DNA from: Pedosphaera sp.
Lineage (GTDB): Bacteria; Verrucomicrobiota; Verrucomicrobiia; Limisphaerales; UBA1096
Length of the DNA: 46,740 nt
Assembly (NCBI GenBank): GCA_022451065.1
Contig: JAKUOU010000029.1
Location: 1-46,740 of the forward strand
Reading direction: 5' to 3'
The position numbers were made by a program, and so were the translations under genes. The notes under the pieces are model-generated. The model worked only from the letters and a program-made list of their open reading frames with translations, had not been told where the DNA came from and ran no database searches. Each line of letters starts with the position of its first letter. Within the stretch, counting starts at the first letter, position 1. This document shows, piece after piece, positions 16,213 through 24,713 of the stretch.

Positions 16213-17589
16213 TTACAGCTTCCAGCCAGTGCGGTACGGAGGATTGACCAGTTTGTTCGCCTCTTCGTCGTTGGTGAATCTCATCGCCTTGGCATCCCAC
16301 TCCAGTCGGATACCTGTCCGACCAGCAGAGTCTTTACCCCAGGTGCGCTGAATGGCAATCATGCCAAGTAGTCCGATCTCGCTGATTGCCCCACCATACT
16401 CGAACGGCGAACCGGCTGGCTGATTTTTCCGCACGGCATCAAGCCAATCCTTTTGGTGACCGCCCCGCACACGCGGAATCTTCTGATCCGGCCTACCGAA
16501 CTCTTTCATCTTCGCCTCAGGTATGATCCGACAGCCCCCTGCCCCGTGTGAGCCGTGCATGATCTTACCCTTGTTGCCGATCACGACTGCGCCGGTCCCA
16601 ACCACTTTGCGGTTCTCGACCTTCAGTTCGTCGGGTCGCGGGATGGAATAATCGCCGTCATACCACACGACCTTCACCGGACCACGCTCGCCCTTGGCCG
16701 GGAACTCGAAGGTGATCTTCGTGCCCTTGGGATAAAACTCTTTGTGCTTTATCGGATCATAACCTTTCGTGTCAGCGGTGATCGCCGTCGGCATTCCAAG
16801 ATCCAGTGCCCAGTAGGACGGGTCGAGCACATGGCAAATCCAGTCGCCGATGCAGCCGCTGCCGAAGGCGGAATAACCGCGCCAGTTGAACGGCAAATAA
16901 GCCGGGTTATAGGCACGCTCGGCGGCAGGGCCAAGCCACAAGTCCCAGTCCAATCCCTTCGGCACCTCGTGCTCCTCGGTTTGCAGGGCCTGTTGCTTGC
17001 CAATCTGACAATAGACATTCTTGAAAGCATCGCAACCCGCATGCACCTCGGAGACCTTCCCAATCGCCCCCGCCCAGACCAGTTCACAAAAGAATCGGAT
17101 GTGATCCGAGGAATGTCCCTGATTGCCGACCTGAGTGATTACCTTTTTGTCCAAGGCCGCCTTTTGCAGCGTGCGCACCTCGGCAACCGAGTGAGCCAAA
17201 GGCTTTTCCGAGTACACATGCTTGCCGCGTCCAATTGCACCCATGATGGCAACCGCGTGCGTGTGGTCCGGGGTCGCGACCAGTACGGCATCAATCTGGC
17301 CCTCCATGGCATCGTACATTTTTCGGAAATCCTTAAATCGCTTTGCCTTTGGGAACTTCTTGAACGAGTGAGCGGCATTACGGTCATCCACATCGCACAA
17401 CGCCACGATATCCTCACCGGCCATTGCGCCAAGATTTGCTCCTCCACGCCCACCACATCCGATGGCTGCGATACGTATCTTGTTGTTGGGTGTGTTCTGC
17501 CCTTCAGCTGCGCGCAGTACATGACTGGACACGACCTGAAAACCAAAGGCAGTCGTAGCCGACTTGAGTAAAAAAGAACGACGTTTCAT
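16213..17589 (-). CDS. Exported Gfo/Idh/MocA family oxidoreductase
   Basis: The 458-residue protein starts at the ATG at 17587-17589 with leader MKRRSFLLKSATTAFGFQVV, a twin-arginine-type signal. The nucleotide-binding motif is AAIGCGGRGGANLGAM. The catalytic-region motif is HVYSEKPLAHSVAEV, and the late motif is GSGCIGDWICHVLDPSYWALDLG. The C-terminus ends in NPPYRTGWKL, which resembles the HLYRAGWNL ending of the oxidoreductase at 7695-8978. It converges on the gene ending at 16115 and diverges from the one starting at 17839, with 249 bases between start codons. Enzyme class is firm, substrate is unknown. Confidence 0.85.
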   Translation of the reverse strand: MKRRSFLLKSATTAFGFQVVSSHVLRAAEGQNTPNNKIRIAAIGCGGRGGANLGAMAGEDIVALCDVDDRNAAHSFKKFPKAKRFKDFRKMYDAMEGQIDAVLVATPDHTHAVAIMGAIGRGKHVYSEKPLAHSVAEVRTLQKAALDKKVITQVGNQGHSSDHIRFFCELVWAGAIGKVSEVHAGCDAFKNVYCQIGKQQALQTEEHEVPKGLDWDLWLGPAAERAYNPAYLPFNWRGYSAFGSGCIGDWICHVLDPSYWALDLGMPTAITADTKGYDPIKHKEFYPKGTKITFEFPAKGERGPVKVVWYDGDYSIPRPDELKVENRKVVGTGAVVIGNKGKIMHGSHGAGGCRIIPEAKMKEFGRPDQKIPRVRGGHQKDWLDAVRKNQPAGSPFEYGGAISEIGLLGMIAIQRTWGKDSAGRTGIRLEWDAKAMRFTNDEEANKLVNPPYRTGWKL

Positions 17590-17760
17590 ATTTATTGTAA
17601 TGACTTCAAACAGTGCTGAATCGCGGAAACCCTATCCATCCTGCCTTTTCATAGGCAAGACAATAATGAGCCTCAACTAACCGGTTGACTCACGCAATGC
17701 CTCGCCAACATACTCCCCGTGATAACGCTGCAACATGGAAGTCAGTACAGCACAAATGGG

Positions 17761-17788
17761 TTGTTTTTTGAATAAAGACAAGTAGTAT
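17761..17788 (+). promoter_or_regulatory. Possible sigma70-type promoter
   Basis: TTGTTT (17761-17766) and TAGTAT (17783-17788) with a 16-base spacer, 50 bases ahead of the oxidoreductase start at 17839. This is the only promoter-like pair I could see in the 249-base gap 17590-17838. Confidence 0.25.
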
Positions 17789-17838
17789 CTCCGTACGGAC
17801 GCACAGGTTAAACCAATCAAGAAAATAACAGATAGATC

Positions 17839-19332
17839 ATGACTCAGAATAAAATCACCCGCCGGAGTTTTGTGGAACGATCCCTGGCCGCGGGCGCCGC
17901 GCTGACCCTGCCAACCCACCGCGTGCTGGGCGCCAACTCGGATGTCCGAGTGGCAATCATCGGATGCGGTGGTAAGGGGACAAGTCACCTGCGCGATTTC
18001 GCCTCCAAGCCGGGCGTTCGGATCGTGGCCATCAGCGACGCCGACAAGGCCCACATGAACAGCGCCGAGAACCAGCTCAAAAACACGCTGGCCAAGCAGG
18101 GCGCCAACGTTGATACGCGCTACAGGCAGCATCAGGATTTTCGTCATATCCTGGATCGACCGGACGTGGACGTCGTCGTAATAGCAACCCCTAACCACTG
18201 GCACGCGCTTCTCACCGTAATGGCCTGTCAGGCTGGAAAGGATGTTTACGTAGAGAAGCCGGTCAGCCACTGCATCTGGGAGGGACGTAAATCAATAGAG
18301 GCCGCCCGCAAGTACAACCGGATCGTGCAGGCCGGCACCCAGCAGCGTTCCGACCCGGCACTCATCCATGCCGCAGAGGATATCCGCAAGGGCACGCTCG
18401 GCGCGGTCCAGTGGATTCACTCATTGTGGTACCGCCACCGCGAGCCGATCGGCAAGGTGACCGGCCCTACTCCGATCCCTGCCGGCATCGATTATGACCT
18501 TTGGTGCGGCCCCGGCCCTAAAGGCCCACTGATGCGAAAGAGGTTGCACTACGACTGGCACTGGATCTGGGCTTACGGCAACGGTGACATGGGCAACATC
18601 GCGCCTCACAACTCGGACGACATCCGACATCTCCTCGGCATGACCGATGTGCCAAAGCGCGTCATGAGCGTCGGCGGCCGCTTCGCGTGGGATGACGACG
18701 GCGAAACCCCGAACGCCCACTTTGCATTGTACGACTACAAGGTTCCGCTTGTGCTCGAAATCCGCGACCTGCCGCACGACAAGGACAACCGCAGCCGACG
18801 CGGCGTCTCCGTTTACCGGCGGTTCGGCAAGGGAGTCAAATTCACTAACATCGTCAAGTGCGAAAACGGCTTTTACAATGTCACCCGCGGCGGCGGATTC
18901 TCCTTCGACAACAAGGGCAACAAGATTCGGCAGTTCAAGGGCGACGGCGGCCGCAACCACGTACCCAACTTCCTGCAGGCCGTTCGCTCGCGCAAATCCA
19001 GCGAACTCAATGCCGACATCCTAGACGGCCATCTCGGTTCTGTAATGATTCACCAGGCCAACGTCGCCCATCGCGTCGGGCAAGGCTCAACTGTCGAGGA
19101 AATCCGCGAACGGGTGAACGGCCACTCAGAGGAAGGTGTAGAGACACTGAACCAAATGCTCAGGCACCTCCAAGCCAACGAGGTGGATTTGAAGCGGGAA
19201 AAGCCAATCATGAGTCCGTGGCTGACATACAGCAACGACAAGGAACGTTTTGTGGGCGCACACGCCGAGAAGGCGAACAAGTACGTCAAGGACACCTACC
19301 GCGCCCCATACATCATCCCGGAAAAAGTTTAG
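17839..19332 (+). CDS. Exported Gfo/Idh/MocA family oxidoreductase
   Basis: The 497-residue protein is the longest of the seven paralogues. It has a clear twin-arginine leader (KITRRSFVERSLAAGAALTLP), nucleotide motif VAIIGCGGKGTSHLRDF, catalytic-region motif VYVEKPVSHCIWEGRKSIEA, and the late motif WAYGNGDMGNIAPHNSDDIRHLLG. The extra length is at the C-terminus, after QANVAHRVGQG, where about 75 residues end in KDTYRAPYIIPEKV. Start is the ATG at 17839. A hairpin terminator follows, so the gene is probably monocistronic. The family points to NAD(P)-dependent oxidation of a sugar or inositol-like substrate outside the cytoplasm. Confidence 0.87.
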   Translation: MTQNKITRRSFVERSLAAGAALTLPTHRVLGANSDVRVAIIGCGGKGTSHLRDFASKPGVRIVAISDADKAHMNSAENQLKNTLAKQGANVDTRYRQHQDFRHILDRPDVDVVVIATPNHWHALLTVMACQAGKDVYVEKPVSHCIWEGRKSIEAARKYNRIVQAGTQQRSDPALIHAAEDIRKGTLGAVQWIHSLWYRHREPIGKVTGPTPIPAGIDYDLWCGPGPKGPLMRKRLHYDWHWIWAYGNGDMGNIAPHNSDDIRHLLGMTDVPKRVMSVGGRFAWDDDGETPNAHFALYDYKVPLVLEIRDLPHDKDNRSRRGVSVYRRFGKGVKFTNIVKCENGFYNVTRGGGFSFDNKGNKIRQFKGDGGRNHVPNFLQAVRSRKSSELNADILDGHLGSVMIHQANVAHRVGQGSTVEEIRERVNGHSEEGVETLNQMLRHLQANEVDLKREKPIMSPWLTYSNDKERFVGAHAEKANKYVKDTYRAPYIIPEKV

Positions 19333-19357
19333 GCCAAACCACAGGCTTCAAACCAAG

Positions 19358-19388
19358 ACCGGCTGCCTAAACGCAGTCGGTTTTTTTG
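19358..19388 (+). terminator. Intrinsic terminator
   Basis: ACCGGCTGC (19358-19366) pairs with GCAGTCGGT (19373-19381), with one G-T pair, followed by a run of T, 25 bases after the stop codon at 19332. Confidence 0.85.
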
Positions 19389-19468
19389 TCCATGCGTACG
19401 GCAAGGGGTGGCATTTCTGAAAACTCGAAAATGAAAACTCCAAAAAAAGCGATTTTAACCCAGCTCTC

Positions 19469-20077
19469 CTACTTGCACTGGCGGCGGATGACGAAGTGTA
19501 TATGGATCATGATGACCAGTGTCAGCGCAAGACTGGTGTATTGGTGCAGGCTGATGAGCAACTCCTGTCCGTGGGTGCCGAAGATCTGGAACATGCCCAG
19601 CATCATCGAGAGGCTGACCGGCACCACGAGGGCCAACGCCAGCCAGAAGGTCAGTTTCCAGCCCAAGTCCACCGTGTCAGCCGGGGCTGTTTTTTTTAGG
19701 CACAACAGGCTTACCAATCCACGCCGGTCATACTCGTTCAAGCGGCATCGGTGACTCCACGCAATCACAACCACCCCTGCACTAATGACGAACACCGGGG
19801 CAAGGCCAACGTGCATCATGAGGGTGTAGCCGTGAATTTGCTCGCCAAGCAGCAGTCGACCGCCAAAGCCGGTAACGAATAGAATAACCAAACTGCCCAG
19901 TGCCACCGCACAGGCCAGGGTGGATAGTTTGCCCCCGCAGCAACCCGACCAGGGACGGTCGCCGCCGGCTCCCACCGCTTCCCGCTTGACCAAGCGCGGG
20001 CTGGGTAACACAAACCAATGTATCACGATCCCCGCAAGCACGAGGCCCAAGCTTACCCATGAAATCGTCGAGAACAT
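19469..20077 (-). CDS. Membrane b-type cytochrome (cytochrome b561/FDH-gamma-like)
   Basis: The 202-residue protein has about five membrane helices (around residues 4-24, 52-73, 84-107, 141-162 and 174-197). Histidines fall in paired positions in two of them: His82 and His89 around the IHGYTLMMH segment, and His178, His192 and His194 in SLHQYTSLALTLVIMIHIHF. This spacing is what is expected for two b hemes across a membrane, as in formate dehydrogenase gamma and thiosulfate reductase cytochrome b. Its likely job is to pass electrons between the quinone pool and the seven-heme cytochrome encoded 43 bases upstream on the same strand. Direction of electron flow cannot be read from sequence. It is the last gene of the block. 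Confidence 0.75.
   Translation of the reverse strand: MFSTISWVSLGLVLAGIVIHWFVLPSPRLVKREAVGAGGDRPWSGCCGGKLSTLACAVALGSLVILFVTGFGGRLLLGEQIHGYTLMMHVGLAPVFVISAGVVVIAWSHRCRLNEYDRRGLVSLLCLKKTAPADTVDLGWKLTFWLALALVVPVSLSMMLGMFQIFGTHGQELLISLHQYTSLALTLVIMIHIHFVIRRQCK
19983..19996 (+). repeat. Iterated 14-mer, asymmetric form
   Basis: Exact CGCTTGACCAAGCG inside the cytochrome b gene, read on the minus strand as Arg-Leu-Val-Lys-Arg in the loop after helix 1, a different frame from the Ala-Leu-Gly-Gln-Ala copies. Confidence 0.8.
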
Positions 20078-20120
20078 TACTTTAATTGCCGGTCATCCAT
20101 TTTCACTCGCGACACGGAAC

Positions 20121-22322
20121 TCATGGATCATCACTTGCTTTTTTCCCGGACGCCTTGACAACGACGTCTAGCCCTTTAAGGGCAAAGAGTAGTAGCACCA
20201 TGCCCAGTAGAACGCAGGAAAGGATCACGACCACCTTCAGCCAAGGGCGGAACAGAAAGGTAAAGGCAAACATCTGAAAATAGCTTCGATCCAGTTCCCC
20301 AAACTCGGTCATGGCCACAGTCTGTTTCTCGGCCGGCTTGATCGGAGTATCTACCTCAACCTGACCGAAGATGAACGGGGAATTCTTATCGTGGCAATCG
20401 GCGCAACGTCCGTTTGAACCAAGCGACTGTGCGGCAGGCCTGACATCGTGTGCGATCGGCCATTTATACGGTTCCGCCGCATCGTGATCAGTCGATATAA
20501 CAACGCCGTTACTGAGGCTGTACAACCGGCCACCAGCCACATAGACCGGCTCAGGCTCACCCTCCTCCGGTTCCCATTCATATTCACCAATCAATTTAAG
20601 AACTTTACCAATCTGCTTCTCGGTCAACTCTATCCAGTCGTTGACCCGCTCCGGTTCAGCTATTTCAATTCCCAATTCATCCTGGGCAATTTCGCGTACC
20701 AAGTCCGGCGCAAGCGGATTGACGACACCGTTGGTTTGGGTGCCCCAAAACGAAGGCCAAATCATGTTATGCGGCCCAATCTTGCCGTTGGCCATACGCG
20801 CAAAAACTGGTGTAACCACGTGTGGAAGTTGCGGGCTGATCCTACCATGCGGTCCGTGCCGGCCAAGCTTGTGCATCCGTGCGGTGCGTACACGAGCAGT
20901 GTTCTCGGTAGGCAAACGACCAGAGTGGCAGGCAGTGCATGAAAGTTTCTCAAAGTGAACAGGCGGGATGCCCTTGTGTTCCGGGACCGGTGCACCGAGG
21001 TGACCACCCATCTTCGCTGCCTGATCATCCGCATTGGGGTTGCCCATGTGACAACCCTGGCAGGAATAAGAGGCAACTTTTTTTGGCTCGTAAGCCTTAA
21101 GATAATCCTCCGAGCCATGTGGGGTTTTTGACGGCTCAATGTCTCCGCGGCTGATCATATGATCAACTCCGTTGCGGTGGCAGTCGGCACAACTCATTCC
21201 TGAAGCCAAGTGGACGTCTTCGTTGTGCATCCACTCATCCTTGCCGGGATTCCGACTCACCAACATTGACCCTTCAGCTGTACCTGTCCCGGAAGTCACA
21301 CTCAAGGTAAAGGCGGCGTTGCCTGTTCTGGCAATCTTATGGATTGTGTTATACACCCCAGAACTCTTGCCAGTAGAACCGTTTATAATAACTTCATCGC
21401 CGGTTTTGAATGAATGCGGATTTTTTGTTGTTACCGTAGCTGTGCCGTTTGTTTCTACAATAGACGAAATGGTGGCAACTGGGTTCAAATCCTGCGTCGA
21501 GTGGCAATAGTAACAGCGGTTGGATGGCGGTTTACGAACGATATCCAGAAAGACCATGTTATTGGAATCAAAACGGCTCTTGTCGTAGCTTGTGATAATT
21601 TTGTACCCATCGAATTCCGGATCGTAAAAATCTTCCAATTCAGATGCCGTCCCCTTCACTGAAGCCAACCCGCTGGCAACCGTCGCTACCCATCGGTAGT
21701 TCTCCTTCGCTGCCTGCAAAGCGGCGTCACTCTGATTTTGTTTGCGATCAGCATGATGACAGGCAAGACAGTTAATTTCGTATTTTCCGGAAATCTCCCA
21801 TCGAAAAAGCTCCGATGTATCCATTTCCTCCTCATCCCCATCGTCCTCCTCGTCCTCCGATGGTGACATCTCACCATAGTTTCCTCCGGGAAAATGGCTA
21901 CTGAATTTTTTGAGGAACTTCCAAGCGTTCAAGTCGACATCGCTTGGCTTGTAGGTTCCCTCCCAACCCCGATTGGATATTGGGATCTGCGTTCGGATGC
22001 GATTATCAGTCAATACCCAGGGCTCGCCAACCCTCCCGCTCAGAACGTTGGTGCTCCCAGAGTGGAAATGCCAACCGGCGGCCATGGTGTCATAATCGTG
22101 ACACTTGCCACATGTGTTACGCATGGAAACGGGTCGCGGCTGGGCATCAGTCGACTTGATCTGCTTATTCTTATCATCCCAGAGCTCGATGAGGTGGGTG
22201 ATGGAAGCGCGGTTGCCGTCATGACCATCACCATGCCCCTTGGTCTTTTCCTGCGCTTGGCCAAAGGCAAATGCTCCAGACAAAAGCACCAACGGCAGCA
22301 ATGTCCGGATGACTTGAATCAT
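20121..22322 (-). CDS. Seven-heme c-type cytochrome with C-terminal membrane anchor
   Basis: The 733-residue protein has a signal peptide (residues 1-23) and seven CxxCH heme motifs at about residues 71, 185, 270, 378, 421, 462 and 640, with one membrane helix near the end (about 695-717). A run of acidic residues lies at about 155-167. The wide, uneven heme spacing recalls the multiheme reductase and electron-transfer families such as octaheme tetrathionate reductase, but I cannot assign a substrate. Between the third and fourth hemes there is a beta-rich insert (about 283-357) resembling the FCCH-type repeat domain. The gene sits between an exported oxidoreductase (28 bases upstream) and a cytochrome b (43 bases downstream), suggesting an envelope electron-transfer complex. 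Confidence 0.85.
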   Translation of the reverse strand: MIQVIRTLLPLVLLSGAFAFGQAQEKTKGHGDGHDGNRASITHLIELWDDKNKQIKSTDAQPRPVSMRNTCGKCHDYDTMAAGWHFHSGSTNVLSGRVGEPWVLTDNRIRTQIPISNRGWEGTYKPSDVDLNAWKFLKKFSSHFPGGNYGEMSPSEDEEDDGDEEEMDTSELFRWEISGKYEINCLACHHADRKQNQSDAALQAAKENYRWVATVASGLASVKGTASELEDFYDPEFDGYKIITSYDKSRFDSNNMVFLDIVRKPPSNRCYYCHSTQDLNPVATISSIVETNGTATVTTKNPHSFKTGDEVIINGSTGKSSGVYNTIHKIARTGNAAFTLSVTSGTGTAEGSMLVSRNPGKDEWMHNEDVHLASGMSCADCHRNGVDHMISRGDIEPSKTPHGSEDYLKAYEPKKVASYSCQGCHMGNPNADDQAAKMGGHLGAPVPEHKGIPPVHFEKLSCTACHSGRLPTENTARVRTARMHKLGRHGPHGRISPQLPHVVTPVFARMANGKIGPHNMIWPSFWGTQTNGVVNPLAPDLVREIAQDELGIEIAEPERVNDWIELTEKQIGKVLKLIGEYEWEPEEGEPEPVYVAGGRLYSLSNGVVISTDHDAAEPYKWPIAHDVRPAAQSLGSNGRCADCHDKNSPFIFGQVEVDTPIKPAEKQTVAMTEFGELDRSYFQMFAFTFLFRPWLKVVVILSCVLLGMVLLLFALKGLDVVVKASGKKASDDP

Positions 22323-22350
22323 CTAATTGACATCGAATAAAAAATACCGA

Positions 22351-23709
22351 TTAGACCTTGAAATCTTCCGGTTTCAACTCGATCTTTCGAGCTGCGGCAA
22401 TGGCTTCGTTCACCTTGAGAACCATGACCGCGGTCTCGTAGCCGATCTCGCCCGGACAGTTCAATGTCTGGTTTCCCCGGACCGTCTCAAAGAAGTTGAC
22501 TAAGTGAGGCTGATGATACGGAACCTTCATCTCAATTGGCATGCGATACAACGCCGGGGTGGCAGACTCGCGCACATCCACCTCATCGTCACCAGCCTTG
22601 ACCTCTGCCTTGGCACTGGCCTGCTCCATATTAACAATGCCCTTTTGCACCCAAGGATCCCACTTGGCTTCATCTACCCAACTTTCACGGTATAACTCGC
22701 CACGGCCGGCGGATTCTGAAATCAGCAGCGTTCCCTCATCGCCCATGAACAACTCGTAGTAACCATTACTGCTGTTTGTGGTAAGTGTCTCGTAACTGGC
22801 GCGGACGAGCCCCTTTTTTGTCGGGAACTCAAAGATGGCAATGGCGTTGTCGTACCACTCATGATCTTTCCAGTAATCCACGCCGCCGCTGGCCATGACC
22901 GAGGTCGGTATAGCATTGTCGAGGAACCAGCTGTAAACATCGATCTGATGCGATCCAAGATCGACAATGGGGCCACCACCAAGGCCCTTGTACCATCGCC
23001 AATTCCGGAACTGAGGCATGTCGTCGAAGCCAAATTTTTTGAGAGTTTCCTTCGGAATCTCTGTGCCATCCGGCCAACCCAAGTCGACACATCCGGCCCG
23101 GCTACGATGCCACTGACCGGAGATATTCGTAATCCGGTTCAGCAAGTTTGCTTCCTTGATGACCTTTTCATTGCAATAAATGTAGCGTGGATTGCTTCGG
23201 CGTTGATGTCCAATCTGAAGCAACTTACCAGCCTTTCGCCCTGCCAGCACCATGTTCTTCGCCGCCTCCAGGCTATTCGACATTTCCTTCTCGCAGTAGA
23301 CATGAAGGCCTTTTTCAAAGCAGGCGATGGTGTGCTCGGCATGCCAAAAATCCGGAGTAGCGACCAACACCGCATCCAGATCCTTCTCCTTCTCAAGCAT
23401 CTCCTGATAATCGACATAAGCCGTTCCCTTATGGCCGAGCCTACCGTAAGCTTTAAGGGTACGGGAGACACGGCGAAGATTACCCTTTTCCCAGATATCG
23501 CAAACTGCACGAAATTTAATACCCGAATTTTTACCAAGCTTTAAGATAGCGTTCATGAGCACCTGCCCTTGGGCACCAGCACCTATCAACGCAATATTAA
23601 TTTCCTTTTTTCCATCCGCTTGGCCAAGCGCATTGTTCGCCAGCATCAGGCCCGCACCAGCCGCGGCCGATGATCTCATAAATTTCCGTCTATCGATTTG
23701 GTTGTTCAT
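22351..23709 (-). CDS. Exported Gfo/Idh/MocA oxidoreductase linked to the cytochrome block
   Basis: The 452-residue protein has leader IDRRKFMRSSAAAGAGLML (twin-arginine type), nucleotide motif IALIGAGAQGQVLM, and GGGPIVDLGSHQIDVYSWFL near the middle. The catalytic-region motif reads HVYCEKEMSNSLEAA, so the usual proline of EKP is a glutamate. Of the seven paralogues it is the only one embedded in a respiratory-type block: apbE is 18 bases upstream and the multiheme cytochrome 28 bases downstream, all on one strand. A reasonable inference is that its bound nicotinamide cofactor is re-oxidised by the cytochromes instead of by a second sugar. That remains untested. Start is the ATG at 23707-23709. 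Confidence 0.85.
   Translation of the reverse strand: MNNQIDRRKFMRSSAAAGAGLMLANNALGQADGKKEINIALIGAGAQGQVLMNAILKLGKNSGIKFRAVCDIWEKGNLRRVSRTLKAYGRLGHKGTAYVDYQEMLEKEKDLDAVLVATPDFWHAEHTIACFEKGLHVYCEKEMSNSLEAAKNMVLAGRKAGKLLQIGHQRRSNPRYIYCNEKVIKEANLLNRITNISGQWHRSRAGCVDLGWPDGTEIPKETLKKFGFDDMPQFRNWRWYKGLGGGPIVDLGSHQIDVYSWFLDNAIPTSVMASGGVDYWKDHEWYDNAIAIFEFPTKKGLVRASYETLTTNSSNGYYELFMGDEGTLLISESAGRGELYRESWVDEAKWDPWVQKGIVNMEQASAKAEVKAGDDEVDVRESATPALYRMPIEMKVPYHQPHLVNFFETVRGNQTLNCPGEIGYETAVMVLKVNEAIAAARKIELKPEDFKV
23617..23630. repeat. Iterated 14-mer, perfect palindrome
   Basis: Exact CGCTTGGCCAAGCG, read on the minus strand as Ala-Leu-Gly-Gln-Ala at the end of the export leader of the oxidoreductase at 22351-23709. 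Confidence 0.85.
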
Positions 23710-23727
23710 ATTATTTCCGAAAAAGTC

Positions 23728-24711
23728 CTAGGCGGAGAGTTCTAATCCTCGACTTTGGCCAAATGATTCGATCACCTGCCCTGAGGATTCCTCACTACCC
23801 CCGTGTGGGAGAATTATCGCCGTAGTTCCGGGGTTCGCCAAGCAATAATCATCGATTTCTTCAGCCGATAGCATCATAAATGCCGTTGACAATGCGTCTG
23901 CAGCGACTGCATCGGGCGCCATCGTCCAGGTGGCAAGCCGCCCCTTGACAGGCACACCCTCAACCGATCTAACGTCAATAATATGCTGCCCTTTTTGGTT
24001 GCCTGAGCCACTTATTGCACCCTCTGTGAGTTCAAACCTAGCCAAGACATCCTCTCGATTGACCGGGTGTCTAAGTTTTATGGGCCATCCAGTCATGTCC
24101 TTCGGCAAAGAGACCGACAACACCGAGCTTGCACCAGCCAAAACCAGAGCTTGCCCAAGGCTCCACTCCCGCAGAATTTCAGCCATTTTCTCTGCTGCAT
24201 ACCCCTTGCCGATGCCACCCAAGTCGAACTGCACTCCCTCGGTCAAGACTTCTGCGCTGAAGTCTTCATCGCTAAGTTTCAAATGATCCAATCCCGTTAG
24301 TTCACAAGCGCGAGCCAACTCCTCATCACTTGGCTGCCGAAGCGTTCTATCATCGTTAAGCCAGCAGGAATACAAAGCCCCAACGCTGATATCAAATGCA
24401 CCGTTGGTTTTGTCATACATCTCCCTCGCTCGACTTAGACATTCAAAAACGTCCATCCCCAAGTCAACGGTTTCGCCACAGACAGCATCGTTAAGTCGAG
24501 AAATGTCACTGTTTGAAATGAAGCGACTCATCTCCAATTCCAAACGATCTACCTCAGCAAAGGCAGCTTGAGCACCTTGCCTTGCATATCTTTCATCATC
24601 ATCGATGATGTAAATTTCAAAAACTGTCGCCATCGCTTCGTGGGCAAAGTGATGGGCATCTTGAATCGTTCTCGACCCACAATCAACGACCTGTTCGCCT
24701 TGTGATTTCAT
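23728..24711 (-). CDS. apbE: FAD:protein FMN transferase (ApbE family)
   Basis: ApbE proteins attach FMN covalently to a threonine or serine of target proteins in flavin-based electron transfer chains. The 327-residue protein shows AHEAMATVFEIYI, GAFDISVGALYSCW, FDLGGIGKGYAAEKMAEIL and ADALSTAFMMLS, all family motifs including the Mg-binding region. The segment normally reading HIIDPRTG is HIIDVRSVEG here. No signal peptide or lipobox is visible, whereas many ApbE proteins are exported, so this one may act in the cytoplasm. No obvious flavinylation target motif (D-x-x-S/T-G-A-T/S) was found in the neighbouring proteins, so its client is unknown. The stop of the upstream gene lies 2 bases before the start, indicating cotranscription. 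Confidence 0.9.
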   Translation of the reverse strand: MKSQGEQVVDCGSRTIQDAHHFAHEAMATVFEIYIIDDDERYARQGAQAAFAEVDRLELEMSRFISNSDISRLNDAVCGETVDLGMDVFECLSRAREMYDKTNGAFDISVGALYSCWLNDDRTLRQPSDEELARACELTGLDHLKLSDEDFSAEVLTEGVQFDLGGIGKGYAAEKMAEILREWSLGQALVLAGASSVLSVSLPKDMTGWPIKLRHPVNREDVLARFELTEGAISGSGNQKGQHIIDVRSVEGVPVKGRLATWTMAPDAVAADALSTAFMMLSAEEIDDYCLANPGTTAIILPHGGSEESSGQVIESFGQSRGLELSA

Positions 24712-24713
24712 TG

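Noticed and set aside
16555-17571. A 338-codon plus-strand open frame opposite the oxidoreductase at 16213-17589
   Set aside because: The minus strand holds a complete Gfo/Idh/MocA protein with leader and motifs; the plus frame shows none.
13179-19332. The four oxidoreductases as one operon
   Set aside because: One is on the opposite strand and intrinsic terminators separate the others, so each is probably transcribed alone.
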